This document shows, one piece after another, positions 21,467 to 37,931 of a stretch of DNA of 64,000 nt; within the stretch, counting starts at the first letter, position 1; each line of letters begins with the position of its first letter. The DNA comes from Portunus trituberculatus (Eukaryota; Arthropoda; Malacostraca; Decapoda; Portunidae), in contig NC_059256.1 of assembly GCF_017591435.1 (NCBI RefSeq), forward strand, positions 7,946,537 to 8,010,536, read 5' to 3'. Under the pieces are notes generated by a model. The model saw only the letters and a list, made by a program, of their open reading frames with translations, was not told the DNA's origin and made no database searches. A program made the position numbers and the translations under genes.

Positions 21467-21760
21467 TTCACTGTTTGTTTGATCTGCTGCAGTCTCTGAC
21501 GAGACAGCCAGACGTTACCCTACGGAATGAGCTTAGAGCTCATTATTTCCGATCTTCGGATACGCCTGAGACCAGGCACACACCACACACCGGGATAACA
21601 AGGTCACAACTCGATTTACATCCCGTACCTACTCACTGCTAGGTGAACAGGAGCTACACGTGAAAGGAGACACACCCAAATATCTCCACCCGGCCGGCGA
21701 ATCGAACCCCGGTCCTCTGGCTTGTGAAGCCAGCGCTCTAACCACTGAGCTACCGGGCGG
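21467..21760 (-). mobile_element. tRNA-derived SINE (type 2), copy 1
   Basis: On the minus strand it begins CCGCCCGGTAGCTCAGTGGT (A box) and contains GGGGTTCGATTC (B box) with an anticodon-arm-like CTGGCTTCACAAGCCAG. The body includes gtgtgtctcctttcacgtgt and tcagagactgcagcagatca. The same element occurs at 43489 and 60878. This copy has (TAG)n, not (AC)n, at its 5' side. The long non-tRNA body shows that it is a SINE and not a tRNA gene. Confidence 0.85.
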
Positions 21761-21822
21761 AAGTAGTAGTAGTAGGAGTAATAGTAGTAGTACTAGTAGT
21801 AGTAGTACTAGTAGTAGTCATA

Positions 21823-21858
<36 letters not shown>

Positions 21859-21860
21859 AG
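21761..21860. repeat. (TAG)n/(AGT)n microsatellite
   Basis: About 100 bp of mostly TAG trinucleotides with a few TAC variants, directly at the 5' end of the SINE. Confidence 0.9.
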
Positions 21861-22440
21861 AAATAATGTGTGTGTGTGTGTGGTTTTATGCATTTACAAA
21901 GTTTTCTTCTACGCCTGGCAGTGCACATGAGTATGTGATGTGAGGCAACGAGCTGAGCGGTGAGTGTCCCAGTGACGGCCAGAAGCTTGCTAGCCTGTCA
22001 GGAAAGTTTATGTATGTACACTACACGGTAGCTTGCATGTATTCTCCTTTCTTTTCCACTGAAGAGCAATTTTGAAGATGACAGCCATGCCTAAGCTAAC
22101 CCAACAAAAGGCACACATGAAGAAGACAAGACTGTCTACTTCAGCAGCTCAAGACAAAAAAGAAATAACCCCTGCATCATCTCGCGGCGCCAGGCCTTCG
22201 TCACCATCACCTCCTTCACCCCCACCACTGTTCGCTTCAGCTGTTCTTTCCCTACCATATACATTTACATTGTGAGCACCTCTGATCATCTGTTCTCTAC
22301 GCCTATATCAGACACGTTGTCTCTCCGCAAACAGCTGTTTGCTAACAAGTTCCCTGCACCTTCCAGGCATGATGATCAGTCTATCCTCATTCCCTTGAAC
22401 AGCAAGTCTGCCGTGAGGGTGTAGGCAAAGTGCCTGAGTA
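21861..22440. other. Unassigned; possible remnant of a transposon ORF
   Basis: An ATG at 22078 opens a short Lys/Ser/Pro-rich frame (MTAMPKLTQQKAHMKKTRLS), followed in another frame by about 45 open codons up to 22423. The composition recalls LINE ORF1 N-termini but no domain is present. A short TG tract lies at 21868-21881. Confidence 0.3.
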
Positions 22441-22690
22441 TTTTTTTTTTTTTTTTTTTTTCCATGTGGGATTTTCAAGGGAATTTATGGGCTAAAGGGG
22501 ATACTTTTTTGGGGCACCTCCTACCTCAAAGCCCACTCGCTAGGAAACCGTTGCCCCAAGTAAGGAAGCCCAACCTACACTTGGACCGTGGACAGGATTC
22601 GAACCCGTGCACTTGGAAACCCCCTCAGACCCAAAAGCGCGCATGGTTCCACTCAAGGAATATACAGAGTGGAAGTTTTGGTGTGGGTTA
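22441..22690 (-). mobile_element. tRNA-derived SINE (type 4), copy 2
   Basis: Poly-T at 22441-22461 is the A tail. The minus strand reads gagtggaaccatgcgcgctt (head), cgggttcgaatcctgtccac (B box), then gtccaagtgtaggttgggct (body), matching 18801-18990. Confidence 0.75.
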
Positions 22691-22851
22691 AAGTTTGGAG
22701 GACAACGACGGTGCTGCCATCTGTTGGAAGCGAGTAATTTCATAGAAAACGTTATTAGGAGTAACAAAATTTCTCCCATGCTTCCTCCCCCACCGCCTAT
22801 TTTTCCCTGCATTCTCTTGTGGTTATGAACTTATAAGGCAAATAAAACATG

Positions 22852-22855
<4 letters not shown>
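22691..22855. other. Unassigned short stretch
   Basis: Contains gctgccatctgttggaagcg, which has a relative near 23762 on the same strand. It may be an unrecognised repeat. Confidence 0.3.

Positions 22856-22938
<83 letters not shown>
22856..22938. repeat. (TA)n microsatellite
   Basis: About 83 bp of TA directly before the LINE fragment at 22939. Confidence 0.95.
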
Positions 22939-22941
<3 letters not shown>

Positions 22942-23260
22942 TTTTCTGCCTGCCTCCGTCTGGGCCACACCATACTCCTTACTTGCATCACATACGTTGA
23001 CTGTCTGCCCTTGGTGTAGGACTACCCCTGAGGCCATGGAACATTTCCTGCTTCAATGCCCACGCCTCCTCTCTCAACATACTGCATTACGCTCCCAGCT
23101 CTCTGTCCTGGACATCACAACACTCGACCTGCCCACCCACTTGGCGGCCTCAGGCATCCACCCCTCCTGGCAACCTGCTGTCCTTCGCCTTACTTGTGCC
23201 TTTTTGAGGAAGACCGGCCAGCTACCACGCCTGTGATACCCACACAGGACTACCCCAGGA
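22939..23260 (+). mobile_element. LINE 3' fragment (C-terminal zinc-finger region), arm 1
   Basis: Encodes the RT C-terminal Cys/His motif CPWCRTTPEAMEHFLLQCP, found at the end of ORF2 in Jockey/I/R1-type LINEs, and then the tail ending KTGQLPRL. It is 5'-truncated and starts directly at the (TA)n. The same sequence occurs inverted at 23310-23660. It belongs to a LINE type different from families A-C. Confidence 0.7.
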
Positions 23261-23309
23261 CTCAAAGATTCAAAAGAGGCCACGAAAATCTATGGATCCT
23301 TATGAGACC

Positions 23310-23660
23310 TGGGGTAGTCCTGTGTGGGTATCACAGGCGTGGTAGCTGGCCGATCTTCCTCAAGAAGGCAAAAGTAAGGCGAATGATAGCAGGTTGCCAG
23401 GAGGGGTGGACGCCTGAGGCCGCCTGGAGGGAGGGCAGGTTGAGTGTTGTGATGGCCAGGGCGGAGAGCCGGAAGCGTAATGCAGTATGTTGAGAGTGGA
23501 ACCATGGGCATTGAAGCAGGAAATGTTCCATGGCTCAGGGGTAGTCCTGCACCAAGGACAGAAGGGGTCACAAGACAGACGTAGGCGATGCAAGTGAGCA
23601 CTGAGCGTGGTGTGGCCCAGGCGGAGGTGGACGATGGTTGTTGTGCCTTGCGCTCCTTCC
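23310..23660 (-). mobile_element. LINE 3' fragment, inverted arm 2
   Basis: On the minus strand it encodes the same C-terminal motif (CPWCRTTPEP, then EHFLLQCP in another frame). It also extends further upstream than arm 1, with HLRLGHTTLSAHLHRLRL-like coding at 23640-23570. The two arms meet tail to tail around 23260-23310 and both include the ggggtagtcctgtgtgggta phrase or its complement. Confidence 0.7.
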
Positions 23661-26221
<2,561 letters not shown>

Positions 26222-26240
26222 CTTGGTGTCAGGAGTGGGA
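26222..26240 (+). promoter_or_regulatory. Primer-binding site candidate
   Basis: Directly after the LTR: cttggtgtcaggagtggga. It begins with TGG (complement of a tRNA CCA end) one or two bases from the LTR, as expected for a tRNA primer. The tRNA species was not determined. Confidence 0.65.
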
Positions 26241-26298
26241 TCCCAAGGGCGTCTTGTGTGTTGTGGCAGAAGGCAAGGTACTACCTGACGGATGTATA

Positions 26299-26799
26299 AT
26301 GGCTGACGGCGAGCAGATCGTGAAGACGGAAGTTGTGGGCGAGGAGCCGCCTTCAATGGCTGAACTCATGTGTATGTTGGTGGCGATCCAGCAGGAATTG
26401 ACTACCGTCAGGCACGAAGTGACTACCGTCGGGCAGGGATTGATTACCGTCAGGCTCCAATGTGCGACGCTGAAGAAGGAGATGAAGGAGGAGTTGGGGG
26501 CGATGGCAGATGCCATGCAAGCGACGGCAGGCCCAGTGAGAAGAATGAGTGCTCAGTCGCACAGCGCTCATCCCGTCTGCTCTGGACTAGCGTCCGGCTG
26601 GCAAGGTGAGACCGACGAGGAGTCTAAGGGCGACGAGACGGAAAACACCCCTCGGACTGTCTCCCCACCCTGCCCTCCGCTAGCCCTTCCCACAGCCGCC
26701 CCACTCCACCAACGGAAAGCTCGCTCTCCCCTGCCGCCTCCCGCCTCGAGCTTCCTCCCAGCCCGCGGCCGCCCCCTCTGCGCCCCCCAGGCGGCCTAG
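26299..26799 (+). pseudogene. gag N-terminal part (frameshifted)
   Basis: ATG at 26299 begins MADGEQIVKTEVV. A helical region with three repeats of TTV-type phrases (LTTVRHEVTTVGQGLITVR) is followed by a Pro/Ser-rich linker. The frame stops at 26797-26799, while the downstream Gag homology lies in the +1 frame from about 26770, so this copy has a frameshift here. Confidence 0.75.
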
Positions 26800-27211
26800 A
26801 CCACAGGAGTTCGACGGAAGGGTGTCGCTGGAGGCTTACCTAGCCCAATTCGAAGTCGTGGCTCGAGCGCAAGGCTGGAGTCAAGAGGAGCGCGCCCTGA
26901 ATCTTGTGACAAGTTTGAAGGGGCCAGCCGTGGAGGTGTTAAGTCAGTTAACACCTGCACAACAGGAGTCCTACACCGACGTAGTGGGCGTCTTGGAGAG
27001 GCGCTACGGACACCAGTACCAGGCAGAGGTGTATCGGGCGAGGTTCCGGGCCCGAGTCCGAGGACGCGGAGAAACGTTACAACAGCTGGCACAAGATTTG
27101 GAGCATCTGATGCGGAAGGCGTACCCACGGGCATCAGAAGAAACTGCAACGCTGCTGATGAGGATCAGTTCATTGATGCGCTGGAGGACGCGCAATCGCA
27201 GATTTACGTGA
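26800..27211 (+). pseudogene. gag capsid-like domain
   Basis: Encodes EFDGRVSLEAYLAQFEVVA, GWSQEERALNLVTSLKGPA and YTDVVGVLERRYG, the pattern of the retrotransposon Gag capsid-like domain. After ETATLLMRI the correct continuation (QFIDALEDAQSQIYVKQAH) is in another frame, indicating a second shift near 27165. Confidence 0.82.
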
Positions 27212-28109
27212 AGCAGGCGCATGTTGCAAATCTGCAAGAGGCCCTTGCCCGGGCACTGGAGTTCGAGTCCTTCGTTAAGACTAGCGCCGGGAGGTCCAGG
27301 ACAGACTCGAAAGAAACCAACGCTACCGACGGAGCCGGGCGAAGGACGGGCCAGGAGAAGCAGAGCAAGGCCGTTCAGAGGGGCATGTTGGAACTGTAAG
27401 GAGACGGGACATAGGAAGCAAGATTGTCGCCGGTCCCCAGCCCCGCTCGGTCTCATTCCGCCGAGCAGGTGGGGCAGTACGTGTACCAGCCCTGCTGCTG
27501 GGGTTGTGGCCAACTGGGCCACCTCTCGGTCCTGCCCCAGAAGACGCAGGCGGGCAGGAGAACACGGGCGGAAACACCGCCTGGCTGGGGAGCGGGCCGC
27601 ACACCAGCCGTCATCACCCAGGCCCCACTCCCGCTAACTGGCCGCCGCTCTGTCGCCGCTGCAGCTGCTGCCGCCCTCACCTCCCAGGTTGAAGGCGTGA
27701 TCGATGGACGACCGTGTTGCCTTACCGTGGATACTGGGGCGGACAGGACGCTCGTCAGGAAGGGCGTCATCGCAGCAAGGAACCTCCCCTTGCCCCACAG
27801 AAGATGTGTGGAGTGACGGGGCACTGCAGCGCGATGCGGGGACCAGTGGAGGCGCGGATAGAGGTGGGAGGCGAGGAGATGCAGCTACCTGTGTACGTGG
27901 CTGACCTGGAGGAACCCTGCCTCCTGGGTATCGACTACCTGACGAAGGGCCGGGCTTGTATCGACTTCGGGAAAGGAACGCTGAGGGTACATGATACGGA
28001 AGTGCCCTTACTCCCCGAGGACGCCTGCCCTCAGGTAGCAAGCGCCCGGTCTGCTGGCCTGGCCTCAGGGAGCAGGACAAGGGCGAGCAACAACGGCGCC
28101 GGGAGGTGA
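27212..28109 (+). pseudogene. Nucleocapsid zinc knuckle and aspartic protease
   Basis: A CCHC knuckle CWNCKETGHRKQDC lies at 27386-27427. A second, CWGCGQLGHLSVL, lacks the final Cys. The protease active site VDTGADRTLV is at about 27727-27756. The protease C-terminal part (CLLGIDYLTKGRACIDFG) lies in a different frame at 27920-27970. The knuckle binds genomic RNA and the protease matures Gag-Pol. The frame changes separate these parts in this copy. Confidence 0.82.
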
Positions 28110-28524
28110 GCGGGCGCGGTGATCAAGTGGAGCCAGCAGGTGAGGTGCAGCGGCTGCCAGCCGGGCGGGCAGCGGGGAGCGTGGCAACACCGGTCGCCAC
28201 CAGCGGGCGGGCGGTGAGGAGCGCGGCGCACCCGGCCGCCACCAGCGGGCGGACAGCGAGGAGCGCGATACAGCCTGCTGAAAGGGACGGTGACGGAAGA
28301 CGTGTGCCGGAGCACCTACGGGAGATGCTGCAGAAGAGTATGGAGCGTCTGAGCACTGAGCAAGCAGTACAGTTGCGGAGGATGCTGTGCGTGTACGCTG
28401 ATGTCTTCTCGAAGGAGACACGGACCTGGGCTGCACGAATCTGGTTCAACATCGCATCGATACCAGTGGCAGCCACCCAATCAAGCACGCACCACGAAGA
28501 ATACCTCCCGCTCGACGTCAGGAG

Positions 28525-29118
28525 ATGGAGAAAGCGGTGAGAGGCTTACAGGCGCAAGGTGTGATCGAGAAATCGAACAGCCCGTGGTCTTCTGCAGTAG
28601 TTTTGGTGAAGAAGAAAGATGGGTCGACGCGTCTCTGTGTAGACTACAGAGCCCTGAACGACGTCACGGTGAAGGATTCCTATCCACTACCCAGGATTGA
28701 CGACACGCTGGATGCACTGACAGGTGCCCGCTGGTTCTCCACTCTGGATCTGAAGTCTGGCTATCATCAGGTGGAGGTGGCGGACGAGGATAAAGAGAAG
28801 ACAGCATTCTCCTTTGGGCAGGGACTATGGCAGTTCCGCGTCATGCCCTTCGGATTATGCAATGCACCAGCGACCTTTGAAAGGCTGATGGAGCGGGTAC
28901 TGGAGGGCCTGCAGTGGAAGACTGCCCTCGTCTACCTGGACGATGTGGTTGTTTTCGGACGCACCTTCGAGGAGGAGCTGCAGAGGCTGGAGGACGTCCT
29001 TCTGCGGTTGAGGAGAGCTAATCTGAAGCTTAGCCCGAAGAAGTGTCTGTTGTTCCAGCAGGAGGTGCCCTTCCTCGGGCATGTCGTCAGCGAGGACGGG
29101 TGCGCACCGATCCACTGA
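28525..29118 (+). pseudogene. Gypsy reverse transcriptase
   Basis: About 195 open codons with the Ty3/Gypsy RT series: GVIEKSNSPWSSAVVLVKKK, RLCVDYRALN, YPLPRIDD, FSTLDLKSGYHQ, FRVMPFGLCNAPATF and the catalytic YLDD at about 28933-28944, then FLGHVVSEDG. It converts element RNA to DNA using the tRNA primer. A frameshift near 29100 separates it from RNase H and integrase. Confidence 0.93.
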
Positions 29119-31343
29119 AGGTGCGAGCTGTGGCAGAGTGGCCTGTCCCGACCAATGTGGGCGAAGTGAGGAGCTTCGTGGGCCTGTGCACGTACTATCG
29201 TAGGTTCGTGAAGGACTTCGCCAGCATAGCGGCGCCCCTGCACCACCTGACAAGAAAAGGGGCCCGATTTTGCTGGGATGCTGGGTGTCAGACAGCCTTT
29301 GAGCGGCTGAAGGAGGCGCTGGTGAACGCTCCTGTGCTGCCATACCCGGACCCCGCTTGCCCGTACGTCGTGGATTGTGACGCTAGTGCTGAGGGCGTGG
29401 GAGCGGTGCTGTCGCAGCTGAAGGACGGACGCGAGCATGTGGTGGCGTACTACAGTAACAAGTTCAGTCACGCGGAGAGAAATTACTGTGTCACGCGGAA
29501 GGAACTTCTGGCGGTGGTGAAGAGTCTAGAAAACTTTCACCCGTACCTGTATGGGGCAAAGTTTACTGTGAGGACGGACCACGCAGCCCTGCGGTGGTTG
29601 AAGACGATGAAGAATCCTGAGGGGCAGTTGGCGAGGTGGATCGGCAGGCTGGAGCAGTACGATTACTGCGTCGAGCATCGCCCTGGGAGAGTCCACAAGA
29701 ACGCTGACAGCCTCAGCAGACGTCCATGTGAGCCTGAGTGTCACCATTGCAGCAGGAAGGAGCCAGAAGAAGTCTGCAGGCTGACACGAGTCCATGGCGC
29801 GGAGGGTGACGGAGACACGCTTCTGCAGGAGGCGCAGAGGAAGGACCCGGATCTCCACCCAGTAGTAAAGTGGCTGGAGGAAGGTCAAGGTCGCCCTGGC
29901 GAGCAAGAAGTGGCAGCCCTGAGCCCAGCTACGAGATTCTACTGGAGGCAGTGGGACACGCTGAAATTGAGTAGAGGAGTACTGGTGAAGAAGTGGCTGA
30001 CACCTGACGGAGGGATGATGTACTGGCAGACAGTCATTCCTCGTGATATGAGAGCTAGCCTGATGCGGGAGATGCATGAGGGCGTCGCCAGTGGGCATCT
30101 AGGAGTGAAGAAGACACTCAGTCGTCTACGACAGCGGTTCTACTGGCTGGGGATGCGCAAGGATGTACAAGAATGGTGCCGAGTGTGCGACACCTGTAAC
30201 GCCAAGAAGGGACCAGCACGGAAGGGTAGAGCGCCGCTACAGCTGTATCAGGTGGGAGCCCCGATGGAGCGAGTAGCAGTAGACATCGTGGGGCCGCTAC
30301 CCGCGACTGCAGCTGGCAATCGTTACATCTGTGTTGCCATGGACTACTTCACGAAATGGCCCGAGGCGTACGCACTGCCGAACCATGAAGCAGTGACTGT
30401 AGCAGAGGTACTGGTGGAGCAGTTCTTCACCAGGTTTGGTGTGCCTGGAGAGCTGCATTCCGATCAAGGCCGCGAGTTTGAGTCGGAGGTATTCGGCGAG
30501 TGTTGCCAGCTAATGGGCCTGCGGAAGACGAGGACAACACCACTGAGGCCGCAGTCTGACGGGATGGTGGAGCGCTTCAACAGGACACTGGCTCAGGAAC
30601 TGGCCAAATACTGTACAGAGGGACAGACAGAGTGGGACCGGAAGCTTCCCGCTCTGCTCATGGCATACAGGTCTGCCGCGCACGAGGCCACCACCTACAC
30701 GCCGGCCCGGCTTATGATGGGCCGGGAGCTTCGCCTGCCGGTGGACTTGACAACAGGACGCCCTCCAGATGAAGAACTGCCTACTGTGGCCACGGACTAC
30801 GCCATAGCACTGCAGGAGCGGCTAGTGGAGGCTCATCATCAGGTGCGAGGACGACTTAAGCTGGCAGGCGAGGCCATGAGGCACCGCTATGACCGGGGAA
30901 GTCGCGCGGCTGAGTTTGCAGTTGGCGACAAGGTGTGGCTTTACAACCCCCGCCGGCGGAAAGGTCTCTCACCGAAGCTGCAGAGCCCCTGGGAGGGGCC
31001 ATACACTGTCATCGAGAAGGTGTCGGAGGTAACCTTCCGTATTCGTCGAGGACAACGCGGGAAGCCCAAGATAATTCATGCTGACCGACTGTGGAGATAC
31101 CACGGGCCGGGGAAGTTCACCTGGGGCCAAGCCCCGTGTGACAGCAGCAGTGAGGAGGAGGAAGCTGCCCTTGCTATAGTAGCAGAGGACGTAACGGGGC
31201 CTGACGCCGGCCTCGTGGGCAGCGAGGACGGTGGAGCGGGGATGAAGAAGCTGAGTCAGGAGTGGGTGACTCACCGCCAGCCGCCGCCCGCCGCCCACCC
31301 CGCCAGCGTCGACCACCACGGAGATTGCAGGACTATATTCTAG
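29119..31343 (+). CDS. Gypsy RNase H and integrase (single long frame)
   Basis: An uninterrupted frame to TAG 31341-31343. After the RT connection (VGLCTYYRRFVKDFA) comes RNase H (VVDCDASAEGVGAVL, then YCVTRKELLAVV and RTDHAALRWL). Next is the integrase HHCC zinc domain (H-x-GHLG and CRVCDTC near 30190). The catalytic core has Asp in VDIVGPLP, Asp in LHSDQGREFES and Glu in MVERFNRTL. The C-terminal GPY/F-like module is WEGPYTVIEKVSEV, followed by an acidic tail. Integrase joins the new DNA to the host genome. No envelope gene follows. Confidence 0.93.
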
Positions 31344-31421
31344 ATGAGGAAACAGATTTGAGTAGCTAGGATGTAAAATGTGGAGGACGAGACTAGGGAA
31401 ATAGTCGAGACGACTATTTAT

Positions 31422-31435
31422 GTGGGAGGGGGCAG
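31422..31435 (+). promoter_or_regulatory. Polypurine tract
   Basis: gtgggagggggcag directly before the 3' LTR start TGTTGCG. This is the usual plus-strand DNA primer position. Confidence 0.75.
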
Positions 31436-33690
<2,255 letters not shown>

Positions 33691-34136
33691 ATTTTTTGGG
33701 TCCACACCAGTTCGTTTTTTGGGTCCACGCCAGGGTTCATTTTTTGAGTCCACACCAGGGTTCGTTTTTTAGGTCCACACCAGGATTTGTTTTGGTCCAC
33801 ACCAGGGTTCATATTTTGGTCCACACTAGGATTAATTTTTGGGGTCCATGCCACGGTTTGTTTTTTGGGTCCACACCACGATTAATTTTTTGGGTCCACA
33901 CCAAGATTAATTTTTTGGGTCCACACCAGGATTAATTTTTTGGGTCCACACCAGGATGAATTTTTTGGGTCCACGCCAAGGTTCATTTTTTGGGTCCACA
34001 CCAGGATTAATTTTTTGGGTCCATGCCAGGGTTCATTTTTTGGGTCCACACCAGGATTAATTTTTTGGGTCCACACCAGGATTAATTTCTTGAGTCCACA
34101 CCAGGGTTCATTTTTTGGGTCCATGCTAGGGTTCTA
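33691..34136. repeat. 25-bp minisatellite, about 17-18 copies
   Basis: Consensus gattaattttttgggtccacaccag. The period is 25 in the ordered part (gggt at 33917, 33942 and 33967). Earlier units vary from 22 to 26 bp. Variants include ggttcatt for gattaatt and acgcca or atgcca for acacca. Because 25 is not a multiple of three, the open frames through it are incidental. Confidence 0.92.
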
Positions 34137-34824
34137 CTGACAGCTTTCACACCAACCCACCTGAGTTTGTTTTAACCGAACCAGGCAGGTTACCGTTAGG
34201 TGTGAGAGCACCCTTACAGTGGGCTGGCTGCTTGATCATAATATAATGATAATAAAAGCTGTCACTCCCCTCACACTATTGTTGTCTTGCTGAAAACCGT
34301 CAAATTTTCCGCATTTTGCTGATACATCCGTTAACTTCCTACCTGCTGTTTCAAAATAAAAGCTGTCCACTGTGTTAATATGTTTACTATGTTGTTTGAG
34401 GCTGCTTGTTTTTTTCTCTGAAATTTTCTAGCTTCTTCCTGTTGTTCAATAACAGGAAGTGTAAATGCAATTTCAACATGAAACACTGATTGAGGTGTAA
34501 GCGGCACAGTTTAGTTCTGGTTTGTTTTAATTAGGTTTGGTCTTAGTTGCTTGGACATCTGCCAGGCACAACAAGAATGCAGACAACTTCCTGGTTTTGC
34601 ACCAAGAACCATATGACATGTTCTGCCAGTGTGATATTCCCCTTGAGGGAGAGCTCATTGCATACCATCAGAGATAATAAAATGAGAAAGTGTGTTTTTA
34701 TTGTTTCAGAGACTGATGTATTAATTTAAACATCTGAATAACAAAATCCCCAGAGTAGTGTTGCAGTGGTTGTGGCTTAAGGGGGGGGGTGAAGGATATA
34801 TATATATTTATTCATTTATAAGGT

Positions 34825-34855
<31 letters not shown>

Positions 34856-36599
34856 TTGACACGTGTTACTTCTGTTCTGTCAAAATGGTCCTAACTGGTG
34901 CACCAGCAATCATTTCTATGGATCAGGCTTGTAGTTGCTGACTCTTTCCATGATAGTACACTTCAGGAATCATGTTCACTTCATAAAGTTTATTGAGTTT
35001 TTACATTGCATGATCCCTTCAGGAATGTATCCCTCATGTAATTCGAGAGATCCCTGTATTATTATTTATACTATTAAATTATTACACACACAGGATAATT
35101 GAAACACATAATAAGGTTGTAGTCTTACTTTAGTTAACAAAAAATAAACAACAGGAGTGATGGAGGAGGAGCAGGAAGAAGAGGAGGAGGAGTGAGGAAT
35201 GTTATCATAAACACATCAGAACATTTTACTTTATTTTTTTTCATGCATTGGTGAAGTGGTGGTGAAGAAGTTACAACACCAAAACTCACTCTCTTTCTCT
35301 CTTGTGAAGTTACAACACCATTCTCTTAACAGTTCATGCCACGGCACCACCACTGCCACACCACACACACGACAAGTTAAATTTTAATACATAGTTTGCA
35401 CTAAATCAAACACTTCACCCTGTCCATGATGACACACACACACACACACTGAAAACTTAACATCCCTAAGCATCATATGGTGTGGCGTAGCAGCAGCAGC
35501 GGCAACGGCAAACAAAACAAACACACACTCCCTTCAGCGCATCACCAAGCACTGGAAACACTGGGCTGGTGTGTTAGGCCCTGCAAACTCTCGCCTTTTA
35601 ATCTGGACTGGGACACAAGGGTTCAATTTCAAGCTGCACTCCACAACATTCCAAGTTACATTAGGCTATGCTCTGAAATCACTATAGAGGGGTTACTGAC
35701 ATCATTAATCTCGCTATACTGGATTTTGGAGCATTTCATAATGTTCCGGGTCATAAGTGCGTCTTGGAACACCCCCAAGCTACACACCTACAGTACACTA
35801 ACTACAGGATGAAAAACATTGATCTATGAACGAGAGCTGGCTGGCGGTGTACAGGGGATGGGATGGGGTGTCTTGGTAATGGTGGTGGTGTTGCTATTGG
35901 TGTTACTTTTATTGTTACTGTCACTCTTACTACTGACACATCAGCGGACACAACACACCATAACATCCCAAGCACACACATACACACACACCACCCCCGT
36001 GCACCACCAGCCAGCACCTTAATACTACCTAGACTGTGCATAATTTGGTACATTTCTTTACATATTTGGACACTCGAGAGACTGCAACGCTGCACCTGAA
36101 CAAGAACAATATATGGATGTATGTATGTATGTATGTATGGCCTGACCTCAGCAGCACCCTAAGAGGAAATATTAATGAATTACACGCATGTTATATATTA
36201 CACAGTTAAGATATATTTTTTATGTATACTATATATATATATATATAAAAGAGAAACACTAATGCTAAAATGATGACTTTTTATGATGACTTCTCCTTCA
36301 TCCCAGACTCATCACTCGTCACTCCTTTGTGCTTTGAGTTATTAGAGTGGTGGTGGCGGCGGCAGCGGCAGCATCAGCAGAAGATAATGTAGTGCTACAG
36401 AAGGGGCAGTGTTCATGTTCTGCTACACACAAATGCCTAAATGTGACCAATCATCTGTTAAAAAGTGTGTGTGTGTGTGTGTGTGTTCATCAGTAACATT
36501 AGTAGCATTACAAGCCCAAACTTCTACACACATTTGTCTCTCTCTTAAAAATATAATAATTATGTTTCAGTGGTTAAAAAAAAATGTATATTAATTTAG
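34137..36599. other. Intergenic sequence, no gene recognised
   Basis: Short simple repeats only: G9 with TA repeats near 34780-34806, (GA)n at 34829-34855, (CA)n at 35433-35448, TATG repeats at 36118-36138, and TG at 36463-36486. A 26-bp word at 35415-35440 equals the one at 47423-47448 beside the SERCA exon remnant. Confidence 0.45.
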
Positions 36600-36867
36600 T
36601 CGGTCACCCAGCCAGTCTTCCCCATCACGGAGCGAGCTCAGAGCTCATAGACCGATCTTCGGGTAGGACTGAGACCACATCAACACACTGGGAAAGCGAG
36701 GCCACAACCCCTCGAGTTGCATCCCGTACCTATTTACTGCTAGGTGAACACACCCCACACATTAAGAGGCTTGCCCATTTGCCTCGCCGCTTACCGGGAC
36801 TCGAACCCGGCCCTTTTGATTGCGAGTCAAGCATGCTAACCACTACACTACGCGGTGTGTGTGTGTT
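36600..36867 (-). mobile_element. tRNA-derived SINE (type 3), copy 1
   Basis: The minus strand starts at an (AC)n/GCGTAGTGTAGTGG head with B box CCGGGTTCGAGTCCCGG. The body has ctagcagtaaataggtacgg, and it ends near gactggctgggtgacc. Part of the body (gtaggtacgggatgta, then ctcgag/atcgag) is shared with the type 2 SINE. Other copies are at 54180-54310 and 54395-54676. Confidence 0.82.
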
Positions 36868-37893
36868 GCTTTGAAGGTTTCTACAGTTATCATATTCTTA
36901 ACTACAACACACACCACCACCACCACCACCACAGCAAAACAAGCCCCTATGATTTGGCATTGCTTAGTCTGACTGACTGACTGAAGAGTTTGTATGTGTA
37001 GGTAGGCAGTGGCACTCAGACACCTACACCCTTGGCTAATATGACGAGGGTATGTATGTATGTCGTGTTAGAGATTGGTATGAGTGAATGAGTGTGTGTG
37101 TGTGGTGTTAGGTAATGGTGGAGATTTGGGCTAGTGTTAATGGGGCTCTGGTATAACAATGGGGTGACTGTGTGGTAGTGTTTGGTTAGGAGACTGATCC
37201 TTGGTGGTGTTGGGTTATGCTGGTGTTATGGATTTGGGAAGCTGTGGAGACAAGTATGTATGGTGTTATGTGGATACTTTTTAATGTTCCTGTGTTAATT
37301 TCATGTCAATTTAAGTGAATCTCAAGTCAGTTGAGATTCTTAGTGAATATCTACTGACAAACTCAAGAATCTTAAGAAATTATTAGTCATACTTGATGTG
37401 ACAGAAAGAGGAGGAATGATTAGGAATGCTTGGTGTGTGACAGAATGAAGGAAGAGGAATATTGAAACAGGAATGCTTGGCGAGGTGTAGAAAAAGAAAT
37501 ATTGACAGTGTCCACACTGAGAATGTCACAGAAGGAATGTTCAGTGGAATGATGCCAAAATGATCACGTGAGGTTTGAAGATGGAAAAAGGAATGAATGA
37601 ATGTTTTAGCAGTGGAATGACTTGCTATAAATTAACTTTGAAAGAACCCACGTAATATTTTGGCCTTACAAACTTTACAAACAGACAACGATAAGCAGAA
37701 GAGAAATGCGTGGATAAGCTTTTGAAGACTGCATAATTTTACAAGCAAGACCAGAACTTAGCATGATCTTTAAAATGAGACACGGCAGACTTCATTCATC
37801 ATCATCATCATCATCATCATCATCTTCAGAACAAGCACGCAATGATCGGAATGCAATAGTTAACGCTTATTAACAGGAGTAACTGGGGAAAAG

Positions 37894-37931
<38 letters not shown>

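Noticed and set aside
21467..21760. Using this SINE copy as support for the (AC)n-target idea
   Set aside because: Its 5' side is (TAG)n and its 3' side lacks (AC)n. It is a counter-example and was left out of the supporting set.
22072..22275. Short Ser/Pro-rich frame as a host gene
   Set aside because: No domain, no splice support and surrounded by repeats. Kept only as unassigned sequence.
31344..31435. Search for an envelope-like ORF after integrase
   Set aside because: Only about 90 bp lie between the pol stop and the 3' LTR, so this is not a retrovirus-like element with env.
33691..34136. CRISPR-like array of short direct repeats
   Set aside because: The units are contiguous with no unique spacers and the setting is eukaryotic, so this is a minisatellite.
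35477..35812. 111-codon frame in the intergenic region
   Set aside because: No recognisable motifs or splice signals; amino-acid order looks random and starts in a CAG-repeat stretch.
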